Origin: Roseburia faecis
GTDB taxonomy: Bacteria > Bacillota > Clostridia > Lachnospirales > Lachnospiraceae
DNA: 64,000 bases
Direction of reading: 5' to 3'
Assembly (NCBI RefSeq): GCF_001406815.1
Contig: NZ_CVRR01000033.1
Location: 173,026-237,025, forward strand
Position numbers and translations under genes: made by a program. The notes under the pieces are model-generated. The model was not told the DNA's origin, ran no database searches, and saw only the letters and a list, made by a program, of their open reading frames with translations. Positions 10,211-18,975 of this stretch are shown here, piece by piece. Every line of letters starts with the position of its first letter. The stretch's first letter is position 1.

Positions 10211-10474
10211 ATGGAGAATTTAAATAATACACAATATTTTACAGTACAAAAGGAACCGGAATTACAGGTAAGAGATGTTTTAGAGATCGTATTCCGTGCA
10301 TTGAGTGAGAAAGGATACAATCCGGTGAATCAGATTGTAGGATATATTATGTCCGGAGATCCGACATATATTACCAGTCATAACAATGCGAGAAGTCTGA
10401 TCATGAAAGTAGAGCGGGACGAACTTGTAGAAGAAGTTTTACGTGCATACATCAAAAACAATTCCTGGGAATAA
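10211..10474 (+). CDS. ireB: IreB family regulatory phosphoprotein
   Basis: 87-aa UPF0297 protein ([20 protein letters not shown]..., with [20 protein letters not shown]). In Enterococcus faecalis IreB is a substrate of the Ser/Thr kinase IreK and affects cephalosporin tolerance; the N-terminal threonine of the NTQYF segment is the likely phospho-acceptor by family analogy. It heads the conserved Firmicute cluster ireB-ruvX-DUF1292. Confidence 0.96.
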   Translation: MENLNNTQYFTVQKEPELQVRDVLEIVFRALSEKGYNPVNQIVGYIMSGDPTYITSHNNARSLIMKVERDELVEEVLRAYIKNNSWE

Positions 10475-10491
10475 TCCGGTACGGGAGAATT

Positions 10492-10929
10492 ATGCGGATT
10501 TTAGGATTGGATTTCGGTTCAAAGACAGTGGGTGTTGCAGTGAGTGATGCGCTGTTAATTACAGCGCAGGGAGTGGAAATTATCCGAAGGAAAGCTCCAA
10601 CGAAACTCAGGCAGACACTGGCGCGGATCGAACAGTTGGTAAGCGAGTACGAGGTGGAAAAAATTGTGCTCGGTTACCCGAAAAATATGAACAGTACAGA
10701 AGGGGAGCGCTGCGAGAAAACAAAAGAATTCAAGGAAATGCTTGAAAAACGCTGTGGTCTCCCTGTTATTTTATGGGATGAACGGCTGACAACAGTTGCA
10801 GCAGACCGTTCGATGATGGAAACAGGAATTCGAAGAGAAAACCGCAAGGAATATGTAGATGAAATTGCGGCTATTTTTATATTACAGGGATATCTGGATT
10901 ATCTTTCAAATCATCCAGAAGAAAAATAA
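10492..10929 (+). CDS. ruvX: Holliday junction resolvase-like RuvX/YqgF
   Basis: 145-aa RNase H-fold protein. The first acidic motif is [19 protein letters not shown]; the second region is [20 protein letters not shown]; the third is [12 protein letters not shown]; and the C-terminal acidic residue lies in [15 protein letters not shown]. The family is linked to pre-16S rRNA 5' end maturation and to Holliday junction resolution. It is 17 bp after ireB. Confidence 0.96.
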   Translation: MRILGLDFGSKTVGVAVSDALLITAQGVEIIRRKAPTKLRQTLARIEQLVSEYEVEKIVLGYPKNMNSTEGERCEKTKEFKEMLEKRCGLPVILWDERLTTVAADRSMMETGIRRENRKEYVDEIAAIFILQGYLDYLSNHPEEK

Positions 10930-10948
10930 AAATACAAGGAAAAAATAA

Positions 10949-11212
10949 ATGGAAAAAATTCAGTTTACAGATCCGGACACCAATGAGGTGGTGGAATTTG
11001 CTGTGGAAGAACAGACACAGCTGAATGGAATCAGATACTTACTTGTCTCTGATGGCAATGAAAACGGGGACAGTGAAGCATATATATTAAAAGAAATAAA
11101 GACACAGGATGAGGAAGTATTTTACGAGATGGTAGATGATGATACAGAGTTTGCTGCACTCGCGAAAATATTTGCTGAACTTGCGGATGAAGAAACACAG
11201 CTTTTATATTAG
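10949..11212 (+). CDS. DUF1292 domain protein
   Basis: 87-aa acidic protein of the DUF1292 (YrzB) family: MEKIQFTDPDTNEVVEFAVEEQT, then LVSDGNENGDSEAYILKE, with an acidic tail. Function unknown. It is almost always found downstream of ireB-ruvX in Firmicutes and may be co-regulated with them. Cytoplasmic, with no signal. Confidence 0.93.
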   Translation: MEKIQFTDPDTNEVVEFAVEEQTQLNGIRYLLVSDGNENGDSEAYILKEIKTQDEEVFYEMVDDDTEFAALAKIFAELADEETQLLY

Positions 11213-11238
11213 AGCGGAATATTATATTTGGAGGATTT

Positions 11239-12912
11239 ATGAAAAAACAGGAAAAACAGAATAACAGTAAGCTTAAGATTATACCGTTGGGAGGTCTTGA
11301 GCAGATTGGTATGAATATTACTGCCTTTGAATACGAAGACAGTATTATTGTGGTGGATTGCGGTCTCGCATTCCCGGAAGATGACATGTACGGAGTGGAT
11401 CTGGTGATTCCGGATGTCACTTATTTAAAGGAAAATATTGATCGTGTCAAAGGATTTTTTATTACGCACGGACATGAGGATCATATTGGTGCCATCCCAT
11501 ATGTTTTAAAAGATGTCAATGTGCCGATTTATTCGACCAGACTGACCAATGCCCTGATCGAGCACAAACTCGAAGAGCATGATATGCTCAAAAAAGTAAA
11601 AAGAAAAGTTGTCAAATACGGACAGCACATCAATCTTGGATGTTTCCGTGTAGAGTTTATCCGCACGAATCACAGCATTCAGGATGCGGCGGCACTTGCG
11701 ATTTATTCCCCGGCAGGAATTGTCCTGCATACAGGAGATTTTAAGGTTGATTATACACCGGTATTTGGAGATGCCATTGATCTGCAGCGTTTCGGCGAGA
11801 TCGGTAAAAAAGGAGTGTTAGCACTGCTTTGTGACAGTACCAATGCGGAGCGCCCGGGATTTACAGATTCCGAAAAGTCAGTAGGAAAAACGCTGGATAA
11901 CATTTTTTCCGAGCATAAAAATACAAGAATTATTATTGCGACATTTGCATCCAATGTGGATCGTGTGCAGCAGATCATCAATTCTGCAGACAAGTTTGGA
12001 AGAAAAGTTGCGATTGAGGGACGAAGCATGGTCAATATTGTATCCATCGCTTCGGAACTGGGATATATTTCCCTGCCGGATAACATTCTGATTGATGTGG
12101 ATCAGCTGAAAAATTATCCGGATGAAAAGACGGTTATCATTACAACGGGAAGCCAGGGAGAGTCCATGGCCGCATTGTCCCGCATGGCATCCGGCATGCA
12201 CCGCAAAGTTACCATTAAGCCAAATGATACCATTGTATTCAGTTCCCATCCGATTCCGGGAAATGAGAAATCGGTTACCGGTGTGATCAATGAACTGATG
12301 CGCAAGGGTGCAGATGTGATTTTCGAAGATGTACATGTCAGCGGACATGCGTGCAAGGAAGATATCAAGCTGATTTATTCTCTGGTAAATCCGCTGTACG
12401 CGATTCCGGTGCATGGAGAATACAAGCATCTGATTGCACAGGCGAAGATTGCGGAAGAGCTTGGATATGACAGTGATCATATCAAAATCCTTTCTTCCGG
12501 AGATGTGCTTGAGATCGATGAGAATGGTGCAGAAGTGACCGGACATGTGCCGGTTGGCAATGTAATGGTAGACGGACTTGGTGTCGGAGATGTCGGAAAT
12601 ATCGTTCTTCGGGATCGTCAGCGTCTGGCAGAAGACGGAATTATTATTGTCGTCATGACACTCGAAAACGGAACCGGACAGGTACTTGCAGGACCGGATA
12701 TCGTATCGAGAGGTTTCGTCTATGTACGTAATTCCGAGAGTCTGATGGATGAAGCAAAAACAGTTCTCGATAAGACCATGGATTATTGTATGGATCACAA
12801 CATTACCGATTGGGGCAAGATCAAAAATGAAGTAAAAGATGCTCTGGGTGATTTCGTCTGGAAAGAGACCAAGAGACGTCCGATGATCATGCCGATTATC
12901 ATGGAAGTATAG
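11239..12912 (+). CDS. rnj: Ribonuclease J
   Basis: Metallo-beta-lactamase/beta-CASP RNase with 5' exonuclease and endonuclease activity in mRNA decay and rRNA maturation; 557 aa. The zinc motif is HxHxDH at residues 77-82 (THGHEDHIGAIPY). Further metal ligands lie in HSIQDAAALAI and HTGDFKVDY. The beta-CASP motifs include ATFASNVDRV and SSHPIPGNEK, and a C-terminal domain follows. SD GGAGG lies 8 bp before the ATG. It is the fourth gene of the ireB operon. Confidence 0.97.
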   Translation: MKKQEKQNNSKLKIIPLGGLEQIGMNITAFEYEDSIIVVDCGLAFPEDDMYGVDLVIPDVTYLKENIDRVKGFFITHGHEDHIGAIPYVLKDVNVPIYSTRLTNALIEHKLEEHDMLKKVKRKVVKYGQHINLGCFRVEFIRTNHSIQDAAALAIYSPAGIVLHTGDFKVDYTPVFGDAIDLQRFGEIGKKGVLALLCDSTNAERPGFTDSEKSVGKTLDNIFSEHKNTRIIIATFASNVDRVQQIINSADKFGRKVAIEGRSMVNIVSIASELGYISLPDNILIDVDQLKNYPDEKTVIITTGSQGESMAALSRMASGMHRKVTIKPNDTIVFSSHPIPGNEKSVTGVINELMRKGADVIFEDVHVSGHACKEDIKLIYSLVNPLYAIPVHGEYKHLIAQAKIAEELGYDSDHIKILSSGDVLEIDENGAEVTGHVPVGNVMVDGLGVGDVGNIVLRDRQRLAEDGIIIVVMTLENGTGQVLAGPDIVSRGFVYVRNSESLMDEAKTVLDKTMDYCMDHNITDWGKIKNEVKDALGDFVWKETKRRPMIMPIIMEV

Positions 12913-12919
12913 GGGTATT

Positions 12920-13096
12920 ATGAATAAAGCTTTGTTCACTTTCATTAAAATTGCGTTTGTTATTATGCTGATCCTGCTGATTTTATATGGAACCGTTCAT
13001 TTATGCAGGACCTGTTATGATTACGGGTATCGTTTCTTTGCAGAAAAGCAGATGGTACCGGATACGCAGGATGTGGAAAGCACGGAGGCACAATAG
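12920..13096 (+). CDS. Small membrane protein (58 aa) in the mltG position
   Basis: A 58-codon frame beginning 7 bp after rnj: a charged N-terminus (MNKALFTFIK), one transmembrane helix (IAFVIMLILLILYGTVHL), then a short tail (CRTCYDYGYRFFAEKQMVPDTQ). In related Lachnospiraceae a YceG/MltG-like membrane protein often sits between rnj and this O-methyltransferase, and the post-helix 'YDYGYRxF' resembles its juxtamembrane part. This copy would therefore be a minimal or truncated relative. The family link is inferred from memory of gene order. Confidence 0.6.
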   Translation: MNKALFTFIKIAFVIMLILLILYGTVHLCRTCYDYGYRFFAEKQMVPDTQDVESTEAQ

Positions 13097-13104
13097 AAAT
13101 AAAT

Positions 13105-13770
13105 ATGATAGTAGATGAACGACTGGTAACATATATCAATTCCCTGGATACGGGAAATACCAGAATTTTGGATGCTGTCGAACGAGAAGCTCTGGATTCC
13201 TATGTTCCGATTATTCGGAAGGAGATGCAGAGCTTTTTGAAGCTTTTGCTGGCGATGACAAAACCAAAAAGAATTCTGGAAGTCGGTACTGCGGTAGGGT
13301 TTTCTTCCATTCTGATGGCAGAATATGATCCGGTACCGTGTGAGATTGTCACGATTGAAAATTATGAAAAGCGAATCCCGATTGCCCGGGAAAATTTTAA
13401 GAGAGCAGGGAAAGAAGAGCAGATTACACTGCTTGAAGGGGATGCAGCGGAAATCCTTCCGACACTCACCGAGCCGTTTGATCTGATCTTTATGGATGCC
13501 GCAAAAGGACAGTATATTCATTTTATGCCGGATATTCTGCGTCTGCTGAAAACCGGAGGGACACTTGTCTCGGATAATGTGCTGCAGGATGGGGACATTA
13601 TTGAGTCCCATTATGCGGTGATCCGCAGAAACCGGACGATTTACAAACGGATGCGGGAATATTTGTATGAGTTAACGCACCGGAAAGATCTGGTAACAGC
13701 GGTGCTGCCGGTGGGAGATGGAATTACAGTCAGTACAAAAGTAGAGGTAGAAAACGATGAGAAAGAATGA
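13105..13770 (+). CDS. SAM-dependent O-methyltransferase (COG4122 type)
   Basis: 221-aa class I methyltransferase of the caffeoyl-CoA/catechol O-methyltransferase-like family. Motif I is RILEVGTAVGFSSILMAE, with the acidic ribose-binding residue in IVTIENYEKRIPIARENF. The metal/active-site region is FDLIFMDAAKGQYIHF, followed by GGTLVSDNVLQDG. It overlaps the next gene by 14 bp. Bacterial homologues near U32 peptidases are linked to tRNA hydroxyuridine modification (TrmR makes mcmo5U/mo5U34), which fits the U32 partner downstream (TrhP-like). That assignment is inference from pairing. Confidence 0.88.
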   Translation: MIVDERLVTYINSLDTGNTRILDAVEREALDSYVPIIRKEMQSFLKLLLAMTKPKRILEVGTAVGFSSILMAEYDPVPCEIVTIENYEKRIPIARENFKRAGKEEQITLLEGDAAEILPTLTEPFDLIFMDAAKGQYIHFMPDILRLLKTGGTLVSDNVLQDGDIIESHYAVIRRNRTIYKRMREYLYELTHRKDLVTAVLPVGDGITVSTKVEVENDEKE

Positions 13771-15010
13771 GTTGCTTGTTCCGGCAAGCAGTCTGGAAGT
13801 ATTAAAAATTGCAGTTATTTATGGAGCCGATGCGGTCTACATCGGGGGAGAGGCATTCGGACTCAGAGCCAAGGCAAAAAACTTTACCATGGAAGAGATG
13901 GCAGAGGGAATTGTATTTGCACATGCACGGGGAGTTAAAGTTTATGTGACGACAAATATTCTGGCACATAATTATGATCTTGACGGTGCGCGGGAATATC
14001 TTACGGAACTGCAGAACATGAAGCCGGACCGGCCGGATGCTCTGATCATTGCAGATCCGGCAATCTTTACGATCGCCGGAGAAGTATGCCCGGATATTGA
14101 CCGCCATATCAGTACACAGGCAAACAACACCAATTACGGAACATTTCAGTTCTGGGAGAAACTCGGTGCTACCCGTGTGGTAACGGCAAGAGAACTTTCC
14201 CTGCGGGAGATCCGGCAGATCCGGGAACACATTTCCGATGATCTGGAGATAGAGACATTTGTACATGGCGCTATGTGTATTTCCTATTCTGGAAGATGTC
14301 TGCTGTCCAATTATTTTACAGGAAGGGATGCCAACCGCGGGGCATGTACACATCCGTGCCGGTGGAAATATTCTGTGGTTGAAGAGAAGCGTCCGGGTGA
14401 GTATTTTCCGGTATATGAGAATGAGCGCGGAACCTATATTTTCAATTCCAAAGATCTGTGTATGATTGAGCATATTCCGGATCTTCTGGAAGCAGGAATT
14501 GACAGTTTTAAGATTGAGGGACGTATGAAGACCGCACTTTATGTGGCAACGGTGGCGCGTACTTACCGTAAGGCGATTGACGATTATCTGGAATCTCCGG
14601 AGAAATATCAGGAAAATATGCCATGGTATCTCGAACAGATCAAAAGCTGCACATACCGCCAGTTTACCACGGGATTTTTCTACGGAAAACCTTCGGAGGA
14701 GACACAGATTTACGATAACAACACGTATGAAAAGGGATATACCTATCTGGGAATTGTCGGTCCGAAAAATGAAAAGGGAATGTACCGGGTGGAACAAAAG
14801 AATAAATTTTCTGTCGGAGAACAGATCGAAGTGATGAAACCGGACGGACGCAATGTGACCGTTACGGTGCGGGGACTGATGGATGAAAAGGGAGAGCCGA
14901 TGGAATCCTGTCCGCATCCGCAGCAGATCTTTTATGTGGATCTGGGGATGGAACCGGATGAATATGATATTCTCCGGAGACGGGAAGAAGAAGCGATCGC
15001 CCTGGATTAA
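13757..15010 (+). CDS. U32 family protein (tRNA hydroxylation, TrhP-like)
   Basis: 417-aa U32 'peptidase' family protein. The signature is EIETFVHGAMCISYSGRCLL, followed by SNYFTGRDANRGACTHPCRW, with conserved cysteines expected to bind an Fe-S cluster. The N-terminal TIM-like part starts MRKNELLVPASSLEVLKIA with AVYIGGEAFGLRA. Members such as TrhP/YegQ make 5-hydroxyuridine at tRNA position 34. The 14-bp overlap with the upstream methyltransferase gene suggests coupled synthesis and sequential action (hydroxylation then methylation). Some U32 proteins are secreted collagenases, but this one has no signal peptide. Confidence 0.9.
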   Translation: MRKNELLVPASSLEVLKIAVIYGADAVYIGGEAFGLRAKAKNFTMEEMAEGIVFAHARGVKVYVTTNILAHNYDLDGAREYLTELQNMKPDRPDALIIADPAIFTIAGEVCPDIDRHISTQANNTNYGTFQFWEKLGATRVVTARELSLREIRQIREHISDDLEIETFVHGAMCISYSGRCLLSNYFTGRDANRGACTHPCRWKYSVVEEKRPGEYFPVYENERGTYIFNSKDLCMIEHIPDLLEAGIDSFKIEGRMKTALYVATVARTYRKAIDDYLESPEKYQENMPWYLEQIKSCTYRQFTTGFFYGKPSEETQIYDNNTYEKGYTYLGIVGPKNEKGMYRVEQKNKFSVGEQIEVMKPDGRNVTVTVRGLMDEKGEPMESCPHPQQIFYVDLGMEPDEYDILRRREEEAIALD

Positions 15011-15024
15011 AAAAATCTTAAGAA

Positions 15025-15064
15025 ACACCCTCTGTCTGAACAATTGCGAAAGCACAGAGGGTGT
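15025..15064 (+). repeat. Inverted repeat after the U32 gene
   Basis: ACACCCTCTGT (15025-15035) and ACAGAGGGTGT (15054-15064), a perfect 11-bp stem with an 18-bp loop. No T-run follows on the + strand, so it is a weak terminator at best. It overlaps the candidate promoter at 15044-15072. Confidence 0.7.
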
Positions 15065-15072
15065 GCTAATAT
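15044..15072 (+). promoter_or_regulatory. Candidate promoter of the secreted Ig-like protein
   Basis: TTGCGA (15044-15049), 17-bp spacer, TAATAT (15067-15072), 56 bp before the ATG. The right arm of the inverted repeat lies inside the spacer. Confidence 0.5.
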
Positions 15073-15128
15073 AAGACAAAAGGACGTTGTTCTTAAGTAG
15101 CGAGTGAACCAGATAAGGAGGAGAGATT

Positions 15129-17663
15129 ATGCGTTTGCAAAGCAAAAAACTGATTGCTGTATTGTGTGCGCTGGCAATGATTATTTCTGTATTTCCAGTA
15201 CAGGCAGATGCGGCAGCAAAACCGAAATTTGTAAAAAATTATACGGTTCTTTATGAAAACAGCACCGGTAAGGGTGTGTATACATATACCGTAACCAATC
15301 TTACCAAAGGGCAGAGGGTAAAATGGAGCCTTTCCGGCACCGGAAAAAGTTATGCAAAGCTGAAGAAAACAACGACATCCGTGAGCGGAAAGACATCTGC
15401 AAACAGTCTGACAATCCGCACCCGGGGAAAGGCAGCCGCAAAGAATAAAACCGTAATTGTAACTGCAAAAGTTTACAAAGGGAAGAAGTGCGTGAGCACG
15501 ATCAAGACAAAGTCTGCCAAGATTAAAATACTGCCGAAAACAATTTCCATTGTAGATAACGGAGTCTTGAAATATCAGGTGGGACAGACCTATCAGTTCC
15601 GGTTCCGTATCACTCCGGCAAATGCCATCAGCACCAATGTCTGGACCGCTATGGATGGAAACGGAAATGATGTTTCGTCCATGATTACAAAGACCGGTGC
15701 ATTTACTCCGGCAAAAGAAGGTACTTATACCATCACCGTGCAGGCCAAAGCGGGAAATAAAGTGGTTTCCGACAGCAAGGTTATTACTGTCGCAACTTCC
15801 ATGACCGGAATTGCACAGATGGCAGCAAACAAGGTAGCGGCTGTATATTCCGGAAATGCCAAAAATCTTGTGAAAACAGGAGATTTTTCTATCCGGACCC
15901 AGGCAGGTGCAAAGATGGAAATCAAGTCGGCTGTATTTTCCGATGACGGAACACAGGTATTTCTTACAACCTATAATCAGCTGAAAGACGGTGCAACCTA
16001 TACGGTTACCGATGGACAGTCAACATATGACTTTACCGCATCCGTAGGAAGACCGGTCAGCCTTAGAGTTGTGACAACAGAAGTGACCGTCGGAAAAGAG
16101 ACACCAATCGAATACGAGATTCTTGATGCAAACGGAATTGATGTCAAGACAGCATATCCGGGAGATATTACTTATACGGAACGGATTACAAATGGTTACC
16201 GTACAAAGGATAATAAGATTTATATGACCAGAGTTGGGGATACCGGAACGGTTACACTGACTTATAAATGTGCAAGCGATCCGAATCTGGTACTGACCGG
16301 AAGCGGAACCTTTGTATGTAAGGCAGCCAGTGTGTCAAACAACACAAACCTTACACTTACCTCTTCGGAAGCAGTGCCAAATTACAGTGCATCCAGTTAC
16401 AAGGACAATCATAATGTAGCATCCGGCAGCAATTATTATGTACATTTCCGGGCATTGGATACAGACAATACCGAGATGAAGTATGACAGCATCAAGTTTG
16501 AGTCTTCCGATCCGGACACATTGCTTGTAAATCCTGGAAAGAACAATGTTGCTTATGCAACAGCAATCAAGACAGGTACCGCAAATATTATCGTTACCGC
16601 AACCTATGCAAAGCAGGAATACACTTATGTATACGAGATTACGGTGGCGGAACCGGCATACCTTGCAACACTGACTGCAGATAATACGCAGATTACCATG
16701 TCAAACGCTTATGCGGCAGGCTATAAGGAATACGTCAATATCGATGGACGGGATCAGTATGGTCAGAGTATGAAACTTGAAAACGAGACATACCAGATCG
16801 TAGAAAACAGTACCAATAAAGTATCTATGGCTACCTATGATCCGGCAACCGACCGTATGGTATTTGACGCATCCGGAAGGGCAGCAGGTGTTTACAATTA
16901 TACCCTGACCCTGACAATGAACGGACATAAGGCATCCGTTAATGTTACCGTTGTTGTACAGACTCCTCCTTATAATGGAGCATCTTCCTATAAGGTTGAT
17001 ATCAGCAAACCGGTCATTGATCTGGCAATTACTTCCGGAGCATCTGCATCGGATCTGCTTGCATCAAAAGTGACAACATTGCGTCTGGCAGAGTATCGCG
17101 GAGGCGTATTTTATCAGTATGTGAATATTGCATCTGTAAGGATCAGTAAGGGCGGACAATATTATGAAAGTGATCTGTCAAAGGGTGGATCTTCAACAGA
17201 ACCTGCAGCAATTGGCAGTGGATCAGAAATTCCGATTTCTGCGGTTTCACTGAATGGAAATGTTGTGACAAAGGCACAGACAGGTACTTATCTGCTGGAA
17301 CTGAAGTTCTATCCAAGTGATGGACAGAGCACATCACTGGCTACAACTACGGGATATCTGGAAGTTACCGACAGTCAGGCAAATCCAGTGATCAGTGTAG
17401 ATCGCACCGTATCTACCGTAAACTGTAAGACGGCACTGGATCTGGCAAAGAACTGCCTGAGCATTCAGGGAATGGATGGCGGAGTGATTGCAGACTGTAC
17501 CGTCACCGGATCGAGTGTACCGGGCGCAAGTTATTCCGTTACTTCAGGAATGTCTGTCAATATCAATTCCGTTGTTGTACAGGCAACCACAACACTTTCC
17601 GATAAGACAACGGTTGTATCTAATTATACGGTTTCTGTGGGAAGGACATTGAGAAATCAATAA
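15129..17663 (+). CDS. Secreted multi-domain Ig-like repeat protein
   Basis: 844-aa exported protein of unknown function. The signal peptide is MRLQSKKLIAVLCALAMI..., with probable cleavage after QADA|AAKP. A Lys/Thr-rich module follows to about residue 130, then several bacterial Ig-like (Big-type) beta-sandwich segments recognisable from repeats such as 'PANAIS..VWTAMDGNG', 'GTYTITVQAKAG' and 'KTGTANIIVTATY'. There is no LPXTG motif, S-layer homology domain or C-terminal membrane anchor, so it is either released or held non-covalently. SD AAGGAGGAGA is strong. It stands alone between the U32 gene and the convergent aroC. Confidence 0.85.
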   Translation: MRLQSKKLIAVLCALAMIISVFPVQADAAAKPKFVKNYTVLYENSTGKGVYTYTVTNLTKGQRVKWSLSGTGKSYAKLKKTTTSVSGKTSANSLTIRTRGKAAAKNKTVIVTAKVYKGKKCVSTIKTKSAKIKILPKTISIVDNGVLKYQVGQTYQFRFRITPANAISTNVWTAMDGNGNDVSSMITKTGAFTPAKEGTYTITVQAKAGNKVVSDSKVITVATSMTGIAQMAANKVAAVYSGNAKNLVKTGDFSIRTQAGAKMEIKSAVFSDDGTQVFLTTYNQLKDGATYTVTDGQSTYDFTASVGRPVSLRVVTTEVTVGKETPIEYEILDANGIDVKTAYPGDITYTERITNGYRTKDNKIYMTRVGDTGTVTLTYKCASDPNLVLTGSGTFVCKAASVSNNTNLTLTSSEAVPNYSASSYKDNHNVASGSNYYVHFRALDTDNTEMKYDSIKFESSDPDTLLVNPGKNNVAYATAIKTGTANIIVTATYAKQEYTYVYEITVAEPAYLATLTADNTQITMSNAYAAGYKEYVNIDGRDQYGQSMKLENETYQIVENSTNKVSMATYDPATDRMVFDASGRAAGVYNYTLTLTMNGHKASVNVTVVVQTPPYNGASSYKVDISKPVIDLAITSGASASDLLASKVTTLRLAEYRGGVFYQYVNIASVRISKGGQYYESDLSKGGSSTEPAAIGSGSEIPISAVSLNGNVVTKAQTGTYLLELKFYPSDGQSTSLATTTGYLEVTDSQANPVISVDRTVSTVNCKTALDLAKNCLSIQGMDGGVIADCTVTGSSVPGASYSVTSGMSVNINSVVVQATTTLSDKTTVVSNYTVSVGRTLRNQ

Positions 17664-17680
17664 TACTCAGCTTAAAAAAG

Positions 17681-17719
17681 AAAATCACAGGACGCGAAAA
17701 GCGCTCCTGTGATTTTTTT
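17681..17719. terminator. Bidirectional terminator between Ig-like gene and aroC
   Basis: AAAATCACAGGA and TCCTGTGATTTT form a 12-bp stem with a further CGC/GCG pairing inside and a run of seven T. It lies between convergent genes. Confidence 0.92.
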
Positions 17720-17754
17720 GCGTAAAATATGAAATGATATATAAAAATATTCGG

Positions 17755-18855
17755 TTAAGATTGATAAAAATCAATAATCCGGTCAAGTCTTGCGGTCATG
17801 TTGGAAAGGAGCGCATCTAAAATCGTGATAGCTGTCATTGCCTCAACAACGACCACTGCACGCGGAACGATAATCGGATCGTGTCGTCCTTTGATACTGA
17901 TCTCAATTTCTTTTCCGTCTTTGTTGACGGTCTGCTGTGTTGCTGCAATGGACGGTGTCGGTTTGACGGCTGCACGGAAAAATAACAGCGAGCCATCACT
18001 CATGCCACCGAGCGTGCCACCGGAATAATTGGTTCTCTTGGAGATATGTCCATTCTCCATGCAAAATGCATCGTTGTTGGTTAGTCCGGTAGCGGTAGCT
18101 ACACCAAATCCGGCTCCGATTTCAAAGCCCTTTACGGCACCGATCGAGAGGATTGCTTTTGCCAGATTCGCATCGAGTTTTTCAAAAACGGGATCACCGA
18201 GTCCGACGGGAAGCCCAAAAATCTGACATTCGATGATGCCACCGCTGGAGTTTTGTTCCTGTAAACATTTTTCGAGATATGCGCTGGCTTTTGCTGCGGC
18301 TGTTGCATCCGGCATATACAGCTTGTTTTTTGAAATTTCTGCGGGATCAAACCGGGCAGGATCAATGGACACCGGACCGATTGCCTGACTGTAGGCAAGT
18401 ATGGAGATGTCCATCTGCTCTAAAATTTTGATCGCAATTGCACCGCCGGCAACGCGTCCGATCGTTTCGCGCCCCGAGGAGCGTCCGCCGCCGCGGTAAT
18501 CACGAAATCCGTATTTTTCGTCAAAACAGAAATCAGCATGTCCCGGCCGGTAGTAGGAGGCAATTTCACTGTAATCGGCAGAGTGCTGGTCCTTGTTCCA
18601 GACCATCATGGAAATCGGGGTACCGGTTGTTTTTCCCTCAAAGACACCGGATAAGATTTCTACGGTGTCACTTTCCCTGCGCTGTGTGGTAAATTTGGAC
18701 TGGCCGGGTTTACGCCGGTCTAAAAATTTCTGGATATCTTCTTCACAGAGGCTGAGTCCGGCAGGACAGCCATCCACAACAACACCGATGCCTTTACCGT
18801 GGGATTCCCCCCATGTGGTGATACGAAATAAATTGCCAAATGATGAGCCTGCCAT
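17755..18855 (-). CDS. aroC: Chorismate synthase
   Basis: Final step of the shikimate pathway: 5-enolpyruvylshikimate-3-phosphate to chorismate, using reduced FMN. 366 aa, normal length. The three signatures are visible: MAGSSFGNLFRITTWGESHG at the N-terminus, DRRKPGQSKFTTQRRESD, and the Arg/Gly-rich FMN site YRGGGRSSGRETIGRVAGGA. SD AAGGAGG lies 6 bp before the ATG. It is monocistronic on the - strand with its own near-consensus promoter. Confidence 0.98.
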   Translation of the reverse strand: MAGSSFGNLFRITTWGESHGKGIGVVVDGCPAGLSLCEEDIQKFLDRRKPGQSKFTTQRRESDTVEILSGVFEGKTTGTPISMMVWNKDQHSADYSEIASYYRPGHADFCFDEKYGFRDYRGGGRSSGRETIGRVAGGAIAIKILEQMDISILAYSQAIGPVSIDPARFDPAEISKNKLYMPDATAAAKASAYLEKCLQEQNSSGGIIECQIFGLPVGLGDPVFEKLDANLAKAILSIGAVKGFEIGAGFGVATATGLTNNDAFCMENGHISKRTNYSGGTLGGMSDGSLLFFRAAVKPTPSIAATQQTVNKDGKEIEISIKGRHDPIIVPRAVVVVEAMTAITILDALLSNMTARLDRIIDFYQS

Positions 18856-18891
18856 AAATGCCTCCTTAAAAACGTTAATATTCTAAGGGAT

Positions 18892-18921
18892 ATTATAAAA
18901 AACATCGCATTGAATAGTCAA
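18892..18921 (-). promoter_or_regulatory. aroC promoter
   Basis: On the - strand, TTGACT (18916-18921), 18-bp spacer, TATAAT (18892-18897). It overlaps the divergent promoter on the + strand, so the two could interfere. Confidence 0.8.
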
Positions 18922-18938
18922 GAGAGATATGGTAATAT
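18910..18938 (+). promoter_or_regulatory. Candidate promoter of the glycosidase-tgt-yajC operon
   Basis: TTGAAT (18910-18915), 17-bp spacer, TAATAT (18933-18938), 38 bp before the glycosidase ATG and face-to-face with the aroC promoter. Confidence 0.6.
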
Positions 18939-18975
18939 TTAAAGGAAATAAACATAAAAAAGAGAGAGGGAACAT

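Noticed and set aside
11878..12945. 355-codon open frame on the - strand opposite rnj
   Set aside because: Complete overlap with ribonuclease J; composition (His, Asn, Ile-rich) and missing SD mark it as a shadow.
13802..15145. 447-codon open frame on the - strand opposite the U32 gene
   Set aside because: Long, but it lies antisense to a gene with a full family signature, and reads as low-quality Cys/Phe/His-rich sequence.
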